Source: Verrucomicrobiota bacterium (GTDB lineage: Bacteria > Verrucomicrobiota > Kiritimatiellia > SS1-B-03-39 > UBA6053). From it: 49,285 nt of DNA. The stretch spans positions 1-49,285 of the forward strand of contig JAFIGD010000037.1 of NCBI GenBank assembly GCA_020831625.1, given 5' to 3'. The notes below the pieces were generated by a model. The model was not told the DNA's origin. It saw only the letters and a list, made by a program, of their open reading frames with translations, and ran no database searches. This document shows, piece by piece, positions 1 to 7,552 of the stretch. Within the stretch, counting starts at the first letter, position 1. Every line of letters starts with the position of its first letter. The position numbers and the translations under genes were made by a program.

Positions 1-2
1 GA

Positions 3-215
3 GGGTTGGAGAAGGTCAGACAGGACTGGACTTGGATCTGCTTGGCGTACAACGTTCGCAAGCTGATGGGCTGGATGGAGGAAAATAAAATGGAAATGGC
101 TGAAAATGGCGTGGGTATTCGTGTTATAAGGTTGTTTTTGGCACTGAGAGGCCTCCTGGGCGCGCGGAGAAGCATATTTGCAACAACCAGCCGTCATCTC
201 GGTTTCGCCACGTGA
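3..215 (+). CDS. IS1182-like transposase, C-terminal fragment (cut by window edge)
   Basis: The reading frame is open from the left edge and ends at a TGA at 213-215. Its first residues, GLEKVRQDWTWICLAYNVRK, match the conserved C-terminal end of IS1182-type DDE transposases (a GLxKVRxEWxxxCxAxNxxKL pattern, recalled from the family). The roughly 45 residues after this motif are longer than usual and look like read-through into flanking DNA, so the 3' end may be degraded. The catalytic region would lie outside the window. No clear terminal inverted repeat is visible downstream. The family call rests on one short motif. Confidence 0.6.
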   Translation, partial: GLEKVRQDWTWICLAYNVRKLMGWMEENKMEMAENGVGIRVIRLFLALRGLLGARRSIFATTSRHLGFAT

Positions 216-440
216 TTTCTATTTTGGAATAATCGCGATAATCAGAGGTGTTTTTTGACACCAGTTGCGTCGAATAAATCGACACGCCCTTTACGCGGAA
301 GTCATCAAGCACCCTTCAGGGTGCGGTTGCGTCGGGGAAAGGTTGCGGAGGATCGGCGACGCAAAGCGTCCCTGGAGTGCGTGTAGCGAGAGCAACGAAG
401 CTACCGCCTTTTCGGCGGAGAGGCAGAGCAAGTCGTTAAA

Positions 441-470
441 CCACGGATGAACACGGATGAACACGGATAG
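441..470. repeat. Short-period ACGGAT repeat
   Basis: An (A)ACACGGATG-like unit of about 10 bp is repeated three times. Reverse-complement versions (ATCCGTGGT) occur at 652-694, and the same core (CCACGGAT) forms the tandem array at the right edge of the window. Confidence 0.75.
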
Positions 471-494
471 GGCTGTGGGGCAGAGGAAAATAAA

Positions 495-524
495 CCACTG
501 ATAACACTGATTTTCACTGATCTT
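495..524. repeat. Short-period CACTGAT repeat
   Basis: CACTGAT is repeated three times at roughly 10-bp spacing. A near-identical copy lies at 48760-48790, in the other repeat-rich intergenic region, and both copies are followed by a GATCTTTG(A/G)GGCAGGG-like stretch. Confidence 0.75.
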
Positions 525-651
525 TGAGGCAGGGAGCTTTGAGGCTGGGGGGAGTTTTGAGCAGAAGGGAGGGAAGGGAAGGAGGACGTTTTTAAATCGA
601 ACGTAATCGTTCGCGTATTCGGGATCGGGATTGATTAGGATTACGAACTGT

Positions 652-694
652 CATCCGTGGTCTGGCAAGGTGATCCGTGGTTTCCACGGTGTTC
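652..694. repeat. ATCCGTGGT repeats, inverse orientation of the ACGGAT family
   Basis: Two ATCCGTGGT units are followed by a CCACGGTGTTCA unit. Together with 441-470 they form opposed copies of the same family about 180 bp apart. Confidence 0.6.
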
Positions 695-711
695 ATTCGC
701 TCTCCGGCGGG

Positions 712-1182
712 TTAGAGGCCGGTGCGGAGCAGGGTGTAGACGGTCTCGGCATCGGAGGCGGCAAGGAGATGGCTTCGTCGGGTTTCATCTTTCACCAGCC
801 GACTGAGGGTGGCCAGAAGGCGGACGTAATTGGACTGTTGATCGGTGCGCCCCGCGACGAGGGCGACGATGCGGACCGGATGCCCGTCAATCGATTCGTA
901 GTCGTCGAGCGGGGTTTCATTGACCGCCACCGCCATGATCATCCGCCGAACGGAGGAGAGGCGGGCGTGGGGCACGCCGACACCCAGGCCGATGCCGGTG
1001 CTCATGAGAGATTCGCGCATGTATACCGCCGAACGGAACGCGTCGAGATCCTGCACCTCTCCGGACTGCCAAAGGGCGTCGATCAGAAAATTGAGCACCG
1101 CCTCTTTACTGTCGAGACGGGTCACAAACACCCGCTCCGGCGAGAGGGCGTCATCGAAGAGTTTTGCACCGGGGTCGCTCAT
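712..1182 (-). CDS. PTS fructose-type IIA domain protein (EIIA-like, regulatory)
   Basis: This 156-residue protein is a single PTS EIIA type-2 (fructose/mannitol/Ntr) domain, the fold that accepts phosphate from HPr or NPr on a histidine. The phospho-acceptor is His72 in the motif GVGVPHAR, preceded by the typical STGIGLGVG glycine-rich turn. The start was set at the ATG giving MSDPGAKLF, because the longer upstream frame is low-complexity and overlaps the neighbouring IIA gene. No permease domains (IIB/IIC) are nearby, so a regulatory role like PtsN is more likely than sugar uptake (inference). Its neighbour upstream is a second IIA protein with a DNA-binding head, and ptsP (GAF-enzyme I) lies at 13139-15406. 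Confidence 0.8.
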   Translation of the reverse strand: MSDPGAKLFDDALSPERVFVTRLDSKEAVLNFLIDALWQSGEVQDLDAFRSAVYMRESLMSTGIGLGVGVPHARLSSVRRMIMAVAVNETPLDDYESIDGHPVRIVALVAGRTDQQSNYVRLLATLSRLVKDETRRSHLLAASDAETVYTLLRTGL

Positions 1183-1225
1183 GATCACTACTTTCGCTCG
1201 GCGGGGTTGAGGTGGGGTTGGGAGG

Positions 1226-1939
1226 TCAGGCCTGGGTTTGCATGGCGATTTGCCATTCGGCTTCCGCGAGCAGGGCAATGACCTGTTCGCTGTTGGTACA
1301 GGTCATCAGTCGTTTTATCATGGCCTTCTGAGACAGCAGGCGGGAAATTTTGGCAAGCAGACGGAGATGCACGACCTCGTCTTCGGAACAGATAAGGATA
1401 AACACGTGGGTTTTGAGGGCGTCGCCCGCGCCGAAATCCACTCCGTCCGGTGAAATTCCGACCACCAGAGCGCTTTTTTTGAGGCTGGCATCCGCGGGAG
1501 TGCGCGCGTGGGGAATGGCCACATGCGGGGCGATGGCGGTGGAGTGCAGCTGCTCGCGCTGGATGAGAAGTTTCAAATACTGCTTGCGGTCATCGATCAG
1601 ACCGTTTTTCTCCAGCGGTTTGATCAGCTGCTCCAGGACCTTCTCCACCGGACCGGGTTTGATGTTGAACAGCATCAGGTCGGGAGAGACCAGCCGGGAA
1701 ACCGGGACCACCTCGGGCGCGTGCTTGATGAGTTCGAAAAGATTGGTGCGGGTGACGGGCTGCATGCGTTTTTCGAGCCACTCGTCCACCAGGCTGCGCA
1801 TAAAGCGCCACTGACTCGCCACTTTGGTGCCGGGGATTTTGCCTTCCCGGGCCATGCGGACCACGGTCTTCTCCGCGACTTTCAAATAATTGGCCAGTTC
1901 GGCCAGGGTCATAATTTCTTGTTGTTTTTGTGTGCTCAT
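1226..1939 (-). CDS. DNA-binding helix-turn-helix protein fused to a PTS IIA domain
   Basis: This 237-residue protein has two parts. Residues about 9-58 form an excisionase/MerR-type winged helix (MTLAELANYLKVAEKTVVRM, then GKIPGTKVASQWRF), which normally binds DNA. Residues about 85-230 are a PTS EIIA type-2 domain with the phospho-histidine motif HVAIPHAR. The pair suggests a transcription regulator whose activity follows the phosphorylation state of a PTS relay (inference from architecture). The start has a good upstream ribosome-binding site (GGAG about 8 nt before ATG). It precedes the single-domain IIA gene on the same strand with a 43-nt gap, so the two are probably co-transcribed. Confidence 0.82.
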   Translation of the reverse strand: MSTQKQQEIMTLAELANYLKVAEKTVVRMAREGKIPGTKVASQWRFMRSLVDEWLEKRMQPVTRTNLFELIKHAPEVVPVSRLVSPDLMLFNIKPGPVEKVLEQLIKPLEKNGLIDDRKQYLKLLIQREQLHSTAIAPHVAIPHARTPADASLKKSALVVGISPDGVDFGAGDALKTHVFILICSEDEVVHLRLLAKISRLLSQKAMIKRLMTCTNSEQVIALLAEAEWQIAMQTQA

Positions 1940-1975
1940 GAGGTCTCCAAAAGGGTTTGTGTCGAGGTTTTTTGT

Positions 1976-1995
1976 CCTCTATAGTCCTTTATAGG
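1976..1995 (-). promoter_or_regulatory. Direct repeat CCTYTATAGK x2 upstream of the HTH-IIA gene
   Basis: Two adjacent 10-bp copies (CCTCTATAGT, then CCTTTATAGG) lie about 40 bp upstream of the start at 1939. One helical turn of spacing is what tandem regulator half-sites show, and the copies also contain TATA cores that could act as a -10 element. This is a candidate operator or autoregulatory site, not a demonstrated one. Confidence 0.3.
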
Positions 1996-2049
1996 TATGG
2001 TCTGTCGATCTAAAAGTGCAAAAAAACATTAAATTCAAAGCGAAAGGGA

Positions 2050-2709
2050 TCAGTTGATGGACGCGTAGGCTTTTTTTGCCGGGATACTGACGAGTTTGCG
2101 CTCCGGAAGAATGAGGCAGGTGAGGCGTCCGCCGTAGACACAGCCGGTGTCGAGACCGATGATTCGGGGGCGGTCGAGTCCGCCCAGTGCCGCCCAGTGT
2201 CCGAAAACCACGAGGTCGTTGCCGGCGTAAAAATCGAACCAGGGCGGGTTGTCTGAATTTTTTAGATCCTCCCCCTGACCGTCCCAGGTGCGGATAGTGG
2301 TGAGAATCCAGGGGTCGGTCTGATCGGGATGCAGACCGGGCACCAGGCCGGCGTGGACCATCATGAGTTCGTGATCCTCATACCAAAGCGGCCATTGCGA
2401 AACATCCTGCACAAAATCGGTGAAGTAGCGGCCGAAATCCTTTTGAAGGATCTCGAAATACTTTCCGTGCTTGTGGAATTTTCCCTGCACCAGTTCCAGC
2501 AGACTGAGCTCATGATTGCCAATGATGGACTGGGCCTTCATTTCCCGGTACAGTTCCCAGACCGCGCGGGAGGAGGGCCCCTTGTTGATCAAGTCGCCGA
2601 TGAAGAGAATCCGGTCCTCTTCAGGATCGGCCTGCACTTCTTTGAGGAGACGGGACAGTTCTTTGTAACACCCGTGCACATCGCCAATAATGATGGTTCG
2701 CTTCGACAT
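2050..2709 (-). CDS. Calcineurin-type metallophosphoesterase (PrpE/ApaH-like)
   Basis: The protein has about 219 residues and begins MSKRTIIIGDVHGCYKEL. It shows the three metal motifs of the PPP/ApaH family: GDVHG near the N-terminus, GDLINKGP near residue 42, and GNHE near residue 66. A later HAG motif (MVHAGLVPG) and GHWA supply the remaining metal ligands. These enzymes hydrolyse phosphomonoesters, phosphoproteins or diadenosine tetraphosphate; which substrate applies cannot be read from the sequence. The ATG at 2709 was chosen over one three codons upstream because MSK followed directly by the first strand is typical. Confidence 0.85.
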   Translation of the reverse strand: MSKRTIIIGDVHGCYKELSRLLKEVQADPEEDRILFIGDLINKGPSSRAVWELYREMKAQSIIGNHELSLLELVQGKFHKHGKYFEILQKDFGRYFTDFVQDVSQWPLWYEDHELMMVHAGLVPGLHPDQTDPWILTTIRTWDGQGEDLKNSDNPPWFDFYAGNDLVVFGHWAALGGLDRPRIIGLDTGCVYGGRLTCLILPERKLVSIPAKKAYASIN

Positions 2710-2749
2710 GCCCCGCACCTAGCATCGACGGCGGGAGGGGGCAAGACAG

Positions 2750-2889
2750 GAATGACGAATGACGAGTGGAGAAGAGTGACGAATGACGAGTGGAGAAGAG
2801 TGACGAATGACGAGTGACGAATGACGAGTGACGAATGACGAGTGGAGAAGAGTGACGAATGACGAGTGACGAATAGTTGGAGTGACGAA
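2750..2889. repeat. Short tandem repeat, GAATGACGAGT-type
   Basis: The tract consists of GACGAATGACGAGTG units (period about 14) interspersed with a longer 24-bp form containing GGAGAAGA. It ends exactly at the stop codon of the PIN-PhoH gene. Reading through it gives TNDEWRR-type peptide repeats, but no gene start or context supports expression. Confidence 0.9.
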
Positions 2890-4224
2890 TTAAAGCAAAT
2901 CGCTGGCGAGTTCGGAGAGTTCGGAGCGCTCGCCGCGTTCGAGGGTGATGTGGGCGTAGAGTTTTTGACCGCGCATGCGTTCGATGAGGTAGGTGAGGCC
3001 GTTGGACTGGGTGTCGAGATAGGGATGGTCGATCTGGAAGATATCGCCGGTGAGCACGATTTTGGTGCCTTCTCCGGCGCGGGTGATGATGGTTTTCACT
3101 TCGTGCGGCGTGAGGTTCTGGGCCTCGTCGACGATGAAATATATTCGGTTCAGACTGCGGCCGCGGATGTAACTGAGCGCGGAAATCACCAGTTTCTCAT
3201 CCTCCAGCATCTTGCGTACCTGCTCGGACTGGGTGTTTTTGTCGGCGCCGCTTTGATTTTGAATCACCGAAAGATTGTCGTACATCGGCTGCATGTAGGG
3301 GTCGAGTTTGGCTTTGATCTCGCCGGGGAGATACCCGATGTCTTTGTTGCTTAGCGGCACAATGGGACGCGCGAGGTAGATTTGACGGTAGGCGCGGCGG
3401 TTTTCGAGGCTGGCCGCCAGCGCCAGCAGGGTTTTGCCGGTGCCGGCTTTTCCGGAAATACTGACCAGCGGAATGTCATCGTTGAGCAGGGCGGCCAGCG
3501 CGAAGGTCTGCTCGGCATTGCGGGGGGTGATCCCGAACACGGAGCGCTTGTCCACCCGTTTGAGGGTGTGGGTGAACGGATCGAAGGTGACCAGCGCACT
3601 TTTGCGGGCGTTCTTGAGGATGAGGTTCTCGTGGGGAATCAGCGGCGGATCAAAGGTCATTTCATCAGCGGGGAGTTCAAACGGCACCTGATACATCGCC
3701 TCGACAATCTCCTCGGGCACATCCTCGACAATCCGGCGGCCGGTGTAGAGGGTGGAGACATCCGCAACGTGGTCGGTTTTGTAATCCTGGGCGGTGAGTC
3801 CCACGGATTTGGCTTTCATGCGGAGGTTCACGTCTTTGCTGACCAGAACCAGGGTGCGTTTGGTGTCGGCCGACTGCAAATGCAGGGCGACGTTGAGGAT
3901 TTGGTGATCCGGTTTATTGGGGGAGAAGAGTCCCTGGAGTTTTTCGTGAATTTGGGCTTCAATGGCGATGCGGACGGTTCCCCGGCCCCCGCCGAGGCGG
4001 ATGCCTTCCGCAAACAGGGCGTCTCCGCTCATGCTGTCCAGACGGCGGACGAATTCGCGCGCGTGAAAATTGATGGATTCATTCCCCTTCTTAAAATTGT
4101 CGAGTTCCTCCAGCACGGTGATGGGCAGAGCCACGTCGTGCTCCTGGAAATGTTCCAGGCAGCTGCTGTCGTGGAGAATCACATTGGTGTCGAGAACGAA
4201 GAGTTTTTTTGATTTGGAGGCCAT
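2890..4224 (-). CDS. PIN domain-PhoH ATPase fusion (PhoH2/YlaK family)
   Basis: This is a 444-residue PhoH2-type protein. An N-terminal PIN ribonuclease domain (residues about 7-150, acidic start [11 protein letters not shown]) is joined to a C-terminal PhoH-type P-loop ATPase. The Walker A motif is [13 protein letters not shown] (residues about 258-270) and the Walker B region is [18 protein letters not shown]. Characterised PhoH2 proteins are RNA helicase/RNases. Length and domain order are those of a complete member. No antitoxin-like small gene precedes it. There is no obvious Shine-Dalgarno sequence upstream of the start. Confidence 0.93.
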   Translation of the reverse strand: MASKSKKLFVLDTNVILHDSSCLEHFQEHDVALPITVLEELDNFKKGNESINFHAREFVRRLDSMSGDALFAEGIRLGGGRGTVRIAIEAQIHEKLQGLFSPNKPDHQILNVALHLQSADTKRTLVLVSKDVNLRMKAKSVGLTAQDYKTDHVADVSTLYTGRRIVEDVPEEIVEAMYQVPFELPADEMTFDPPLIPHENLILKNARKSALVTFDPFTHTLKRVDKRSVFGITPRNAEQTFALAALLNDDIPLVSISGKAGTGKTLLALAASLENRRAYRQIYLARPIVPLSNKDIGYLPGEIKAKLDPYMQPMYDNLSVIQNQSGADKNTQSEQVRKMLEDEKLVISALSYIRGRSLNRIYFIVDEAQNLTPHEVKTIITRAGEGTKIVLTGDIFQIDHPYLDTQSNGLTYLIERMRGQKLYAHITLERGERSELSELASDLL

Positions 4225-4270
4225 GGGGAATAAAGGATGAATTGTTGAAGGATGCGGGTTAATTCAGGAC

Positions 4271-4299
4271 AAGAAAAAGGGCCGGATGAACCGGCCCTT
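4271..4299 (-). terminator. Intrinsic terminator of the glycine-zipper lipoprotein gene
   Basis: A perfect 9-bp stem (AAGGGCCGG / CCGGCCCTT, positions 4277-4285 and 4291-4299) with a 5-nt loop is followed on the minus strand by TTTTTCTT. It lies 3' of the gene ending at 4380 and before the PIN-PhoH start. Confidence 0.85.
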
Positions 4300-4314
4300 C
4301 AAGGGATTAAGGGG

Positions 4315-4361
4315 TTTCCGAGCATCGGAAAAGCCCGGCGGGCGTTTTCCGATGTTCGGAA
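4315..4361. repeat. Paired palindromic repeat (copy 1 of 3)
   Basis: Two palindromes, TTTCCGAGCATCGGAAAA (4315-4332) and TTTTCCGATGTTCGGAA (4345-4361), are separated by a 12-nt GC-rich spacer. Each can fold on itself, and they can pair with each other with one G-T mismatch. The same doublet recurs at 13082-13131 and 49076-49124. Confidence 0.88.
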
Positions 4362-4379
4362 GCGGATCGGAGGGGGCCG

Positions 4380-4649
4380 TTAACGACGGACTCCCTGCTG
4401 TTCCTGCTGACGGGCTTCGTCCTCGGAACTGCCCCAGGCGGCTCCGGCGGCGGTTCCGGCGGCGGCGCCGACGGCGGCGCCTTCAAGTCCGCGGCCGCTC
4501 TGGTGTCCGATAACACCGCCGAGCACGGCACCGCTCAGTCCGCCTTGAACGGCGCGCTGTTTGGTTTGCACGGAGGAATCGGGGGTGGCGCAACTTGAGC
4601 CAAGCGCGACAAACGCGGCGGCAAAGAGTGTGGTAATCAGTAACTTCAT
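4380..4649 (-). CDS. Glycine-zipper lipoprotein-like small protein
   Basis: The protein has 89 residues. The N-terminus (MKLLITTLFAAAFVALGSSC) is a signal peptide ending in a Cys, so a lipoprotein is likely although GSSC is not a perfect lipobox. After it comes a glycine-zipper stretch (GGLSGAVLGGVIGHQSG, then GAAVGAAAGTAAGAAWG) typical of OmpA-type/YMGG zipper domains that insert in or span membranes. The C-terminus is polar and Gln-rich. The start was chosen because a GAGAGG Shine-Dalgarno sits 7-8 nt upstream; the longer frame lacks a signal peptide. The gene stands alone, with its own terminator at 4271-4299. Confidence 0.8.
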   Translation of the reverse strand: MKLLITTLFAAAFVALGSSCATPDSSVQTKQRAVQGGLSGAVLGGVIGHQSGRGLEGAAVGAAAGTAAGAAWGSSEDEARQQEQQGVRR

Positions 4650-4732
4650 AATATGACCTCTCAGGTTATGGGTTCGTGGTGTTAGACGGTTATATCTTCC
4701 GTCGCGTTGAAAAGAAATCAAGAGAATTTTCG

Positions 4733-5320
4733 TTAGAGATCGCGTAAAAATTTCAGTGCCGCGTCTATTTTTTCGTGCAGACCGGTCTCGGAATCGCCGC
4801 TGAGGGCTTTCACCGCCCAGTGAAAGACGGGAATGCGGACGCGGCGGTTGAGGTCGAAGAGGCCGGATTCGAAGTAGGGGAGGTCTTCGATCCAGCGCAG
4901 GCCGGGGTGTTTCCGCTGCAGGAGCACTGCCAGGAGCGCTCCAAGTTCGCAGGTGAGCAGCAGATAGTTGTTTTGGGGGTTTTCGGGGTTGGAGCTTTGC
5001 AGCCAGGCCCGAAGTTGAGCGGGGGTGGCCTTGCGGGCGAGGGCGTCCAGCCAGGAAATGTCGGGTTCGCCTCCGACATCAAGCAGTGCGGGCAGATCGC
5101 TGAACGCGGCCCGGGTGATATTGGCAAGGAAGGTTTCGACCTGCCGGCGCTCTTCGGGGTTCAGTTCGCAGAGGGTGCGGGGGTGGGTCCCCGGGGGGAG
5201 CTCGATTTCCTCGATGTCGCTGCGGAGGCGCGGATCGCGCGGATCGGCGGGATCAAACCAGGGGGCGAAAAAGACGGCATACAGCGTTTCGGCGGAGGGG
5301 AGATCGGGTGTTGAGGTCAT
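4733..5320 (-). CDS. Conserved-looking hypothetical protein, no family recognised
   Basis: This 195-residue protein starts MTSTPDLPSAETLYAVFFAP. It is predicted soluble and acidic, with many tryptophans and leucines, and ends RIPVFHWAVKALSGDSETG then a helical tail. No catalytic motif, signal peptide or membrane segment is evident. It lies directly downstream of the tRNA-Arg terminator and upstream of the lipoprotein gene on the same strand. The ATG at 5320 was chosen because the upstream extension would run into the tRNA terminator. Coding potential is supported by a protein-like composition and the absence of a better frame. Confidence 0.65.
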   Translation of the reverse strand: MTSTPDLPSAETLYAVFFAPWFDPADPRDPRLRSDIEEIELPPGTHPRTLCELNPEERRQVETFLANITRAAFSDLPALLDVGGEPDISWLDALARKATPAQLRAWLQSSNPENPQNNYLLLTCELGALLAVLLQRKHPGLRWIEDLPYFESGLFDLNRRVRIPVFHWAVKALSGDSETGLHEKIDAALKFLRDL

Positions 5321-5387
5321 GATGGGTTCGTTTAACCCTTTTACCCGCTGATCGCAAACTCTCTTGTCCGGGATATTCTCCTTTTGA

Positions 5388-5428
5388 CAAAAGAAAACCC
5401 CCGCAAACAGTTGGTTTGCAGGGGGTTT
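5388..5428 (-). terminator. Intrinsic terminator downstream of tRNA-Arg
   Basis: On the minus strand, AAACCCCCTGCAAAC pairs with GTTTGCGGGGGTTT (one bulged T, 5-nt loop, 5395-5428), followed by TTTTCTTTTG. The stem-loop begins about 29 nt after the 3' end of the tRNA. Confidence 0.85.
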
Positions 5429-5456
5429 GGAGGAATGACATGAAAACAAATAATGG

Positions 5457-5530
5457 CGTACCAGGAAGGATTTGAACCCTCAACCTTCTGATCCGTAGTC
5501 AGATGCTCTATCCAATTGAGCTACTGGTAC
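5457..5530 (-). tRNA. tRNA-Arg (anticodon ACG)
   Basis: The acceptor stem is GTACCAG/CTGGTAC with discriminator G. The D-arm contains AGCTCAATTGGATAGAGC, the anticodon arm is TCTGA-CTACGGA-TCAGA, and the T-arm contains GGTTCAAATCC. The anticodon (5494-5496 on the plus strand, read ACG on the minus) decodes CGN, with A34 probably edited to inosine. No CCA tail is encoded. The length of 74 nt is normal. Confidence 0.97.
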
Positions 5531-5581
5531 ACGCGGACAGCCCTTATACACCGAAAGCGGCGTTGGGGGCAAGTGAAAATT

Positions 5582-6592
5582 TCAAGAAAGTTTGTCGAGC
5601 GCCCGTTCGACGCGCGCGAGGCGTTTGTCGAGGTCGGGGGAATCGCTCCGCGCAGTGAGAAGCCGGCGGATTTGCAGGCTGACGGCGGCGGCGGAGGTGA
5701 GGCCGAGCTGTTTGGCGATTTCGCCCTGTGTGCGCTCCCCGTGATTGTAGAGGAAGTAGGCGAGCGCGGGCCGTCCCAGATCGCCGCGGGGGCGTTCGTG
5801 CAGCTTTTTGGGGTCCAGATTGAATTCGGCGGCGACGGCGTCGATGATTTTTGCGAGGGCGATACCGCGTTTGGTTTTTCCGTGCAACCGGAGGGCTTTT
5901 CCGCCTTTGCCCTTGCGGACGCCCTCGTGCAGGGCGCGGGTGACGCTGAGAAAATCGGAAGCGCCGATGGCGATCGGGGAGGCTTTGAGCAGGTCGAGCG
6001 TTTGTGCGTCGGGTTCAACCGCGAGGGATTCGCAAAGGGATTGGAACCGTTCGGTACGGGTGTTGACGCGGCCGCCCAGGGCTTTGAGGACCGGTTTCGG
6101 GTCGAGGCAGGCGGGTGCGGCGGTTTCGTCGCCGAGCGTCGCCTGAAGACTGGTGTGCCCGGCCTTAAGCATGGCGTTTTTTCTGCGCTCGGTGCCGGAC
6201 AGGGAGGGGTCCTCCCGCACGGGCAGGGTGTGAATCCAGGCGGCGACGGTGGCGAGCGTGTCGCCGGGTTCGACAAGCTTGGATTTGTAGCGTCCTTTCA
6301 TGACCGGACCCTGATGCACGTAGTGGTGGTGCAGGTGCCGGGCGTATCCGGTTTGCAGGGCCTGAATGAAAGCGCTGGGATTGCCGCGCGGGGAATGGAA
6401 CATCAGTTCGGCGCGGTTTCCGGCGAGGGCGTACGCATACAGGGTGATATGGTGTTTGCGGGCGGTGATTTCGATCAGGTCCAGGAAATGGTCACTGTCG
6501 CTTTTTTCCACAAACAGTCCCATGCCTTCAGTTCCCTGAAGGCTGATGAAATAGATGCCGTCTTGAATTTGGAGCCGATGGGGTCTTGCCAT
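5582..6592 (-). CDS. REP-associated tyrosine transposase-like protein, catalytic residues lost; DnaA-type C-terminal HTH
   Basis: This 336-residue protein follows the Y1/REP-associated transposase (RAYT) scaffold from MARPHRLQIQDGIYFISLQG to about residue 135. Where active RAYTs have the NHxH (HUH) metal site, this one reads AGNRAELMF (Arg60, Glu62). Where they have the nucleophilic Tyr of RYxxLNPVRA, it reads AWIHTLPVRE (Trp119). GRYKSKLV at 100-107 matches the conserved GRYK segment, so the alignment register is clear. The C-terminal part (about 240-336) carries a DnaA-C/TrpR-like helix-turn-helix (RTQGEIAKQLGLTSAAAV). The frame is intact and there are no disrupting stops. A role as a DNA-binding protein rather than an active transposase is inferred. 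It lies immediately upstream of the tRNA on the same strand. Confidence 0.8.
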   Translation of the reverse strand: MARPHRLQIQDGIYFISLQGTEGMGLFVEKSDSDHFLDLIEITARKHHITLYAYALAGNRAELMFHSPRGNPSAFIQALQTGYARHLHHHYVHQGPVMKGRYKSKLVEPGDTLATVAAWIHTLPVREDPSLSGTERRKNAMLKAGHTSLQATLGDETAAPACLDPKPVLKALGGRVNTRTERFQSLCESLAVEPDAQTLDLLKASPIAIGASDFLSVTRALHEGVRKGKGGKALRLHGKTKRGIALAKIIDAVAAEFNLDPKKLHERPRGDLGRPALAYFLYNHGERTQGEIAKQLGLTSAAAVSLQIRRLLTARSDSPDLDKRLARVERALDKLS

Positions 6593-6950
6593 AAAAGAAA
6601 ACTAGCGTCTTTTCTGAAAAAGTCCAGCGACTAACCGCCAGGACTTTCCACATTTTTGACAGGATATCAGGATCAACGTGATCAACTCCTGTTCAATTCC
6701 TCCCTTTCCAATCCGCCGAGTTTTTTACAGAAGGAAAGGAAGGAAACGAAGGCTTGTATTCGCGTGCACCCCATCCGGGGGCGTAAGGACAAAAAATTGT
6801 GGATGGATCAGACAGGAAATCTTTGGGTCTTTCCGGCGGCGGAGCCGGCTTGTGCAAGATTGCACAGCGGCGGGGTTTCTTTTTCGTCTCCAAAACGGCA
6901 GGTGGGTTTCATTCAATGTCACACCCATTCTTTTGAGAAAGCGGAACGCT
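6593..6950. other. Intergenic stretch with dispersed repeats between divergent genes
   Basis: No gene is supported before the LacI-type start at 6951. Visible elements are a GACAGGATATCAGGATCAAC stretch ending in the palindrome GATCAACGTGATC (about 6659-6684), and an ACAGAAGGAAAGGAAGGAAA run (from 6725) that has a close relative at 48852-48882. Confidence 0.6.
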
Positions 6951-7550
6951 ATGAAAGCACACAGCCTCAAAACCATTGCGGATATCGCGGGGGTCACCCG
7001 AACGACGGTTTCGCTGTCGTTGCACAACAACCCCCGCATCTCTGAAAGCACCCGGAAGCGGATTCAGCGGATTGCCAGGGATTTGGGGTATCGCCCCAAC
7101 GCGGAGATTTCACGGGTTATGGGGGCGATCCGTAAAACTTCCGCTGTCCAGCAGGTCCTGGCGTGGGTTGTTGACGGGGAACCGGAGGAGGCGTGCCTGG
7201 GCGCGTTTCGCCAAACGGCGCAATCTCTCGGGTATCGGCTGGATGTTTTTCGAATCGATGCCCCGCCTCTGTCCGCTAAACGGATCGGGGAAATTCTTTT
7301 TGCCCGGAATATCCAGGGGGTGATTTTCACGACGCCGCACCATCCTGATTTTATGGATGGCGTGGACATCTCCTCATTCTGCGCCTGCGCCTTCGGCATG
7401 CGGTCGCACCGGGTGCACCGGGTTGACCGGGTGGAGAACGATATTGGCTGGTGCGCCCGGGAGACGGTCCGTTTGTTGGATCAAATGATTCGGTTTCATG
7501 AGATCGGTCATCCGCAAATCGCGAAACGGATTTCCCCCTGCGCGGCCTGA
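6951..7550 (+). CDS. LacI-family transcription regulator, shortened (probable internal deletion)
   Basis: The 199-residue product begins MKAHSLKTIADIAGVTRTTV, a canonical LacI/GalR helix-turn-helix, followed by a hinge-like segment (RDLGYRPNAEISRVM) and the first part of the effector-binding fold. Family members have about 330-350 residues. The C-terminal stretch VRLLDQMIRFHEIGHPQIAK resembles the last segment of full-length relatives (V-x-L-x-x-Q-x-x-R-x-E-x-G-x-P). This suggests that about 110-130 residues are missing in the middle; simple truncation is the alternative. The suspected joint (about 7400-7440) consists of short direct repeats of CACCGGGT(T)G. The stop is only 2 bp from the convergent stop of the epimerase-like gene, whose regulator it may once have been. 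Confidence 0.75.
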   Translation: MKAHSLKTIADIAGVTRTTVSLSLHNNPRISESTRKRIQRIARDLGYRPNAEISRVMGAIRKTSAVQQVLAWVVDGEPEEACLGAFRQTAQSLGYRLDVFRIDAPPLSAKRIGEILFARNIQGVIFTTPHHPDFMDGVDISSFCACAFGMRSHRVHRVDRVENDIGWCARETVRLLDQMIRFHEIGHPQIAKRISPCAA

Positions 7551-7552
7551 TT

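Larger units (their letters stand above)
216..711. other. 496-bp non-coding stretch with hairpins and dispersed repeats
   Basis: No convincing gene is present. Hairpins are GCACCC-TTCA-GGGTGC at 309-324, GCGTCG/CGACGC at 329-334 and 357-362, and CCGCC-TTTTC-GGCGG at 404-418. From 441 onward the stretch is made of short-period ACGGAT and ACTGAT repeats, listed separately. The segment around 363-380 resembles intergenic text I recall as recurrent in Verrucomicrobia/Kiritimatiellota genomes, but this is recollection and was not searched. Confidence 0.6.

Noticed and set aside
2750-2889. Possible CRISPR array
   Set aside because: The units are short, uneven and lack unique spacers of constant length, and no cas genes are near. 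The array at 49162-49285 was rejected for the same reason.
6678-6950. Longer LacI-type start at 6678
   Set aside because: The extra 91 residues are Arg/Pro-rich and unlike the family, and they cover dispersed repeats. The HTH starts directly after the ATG at 6951.
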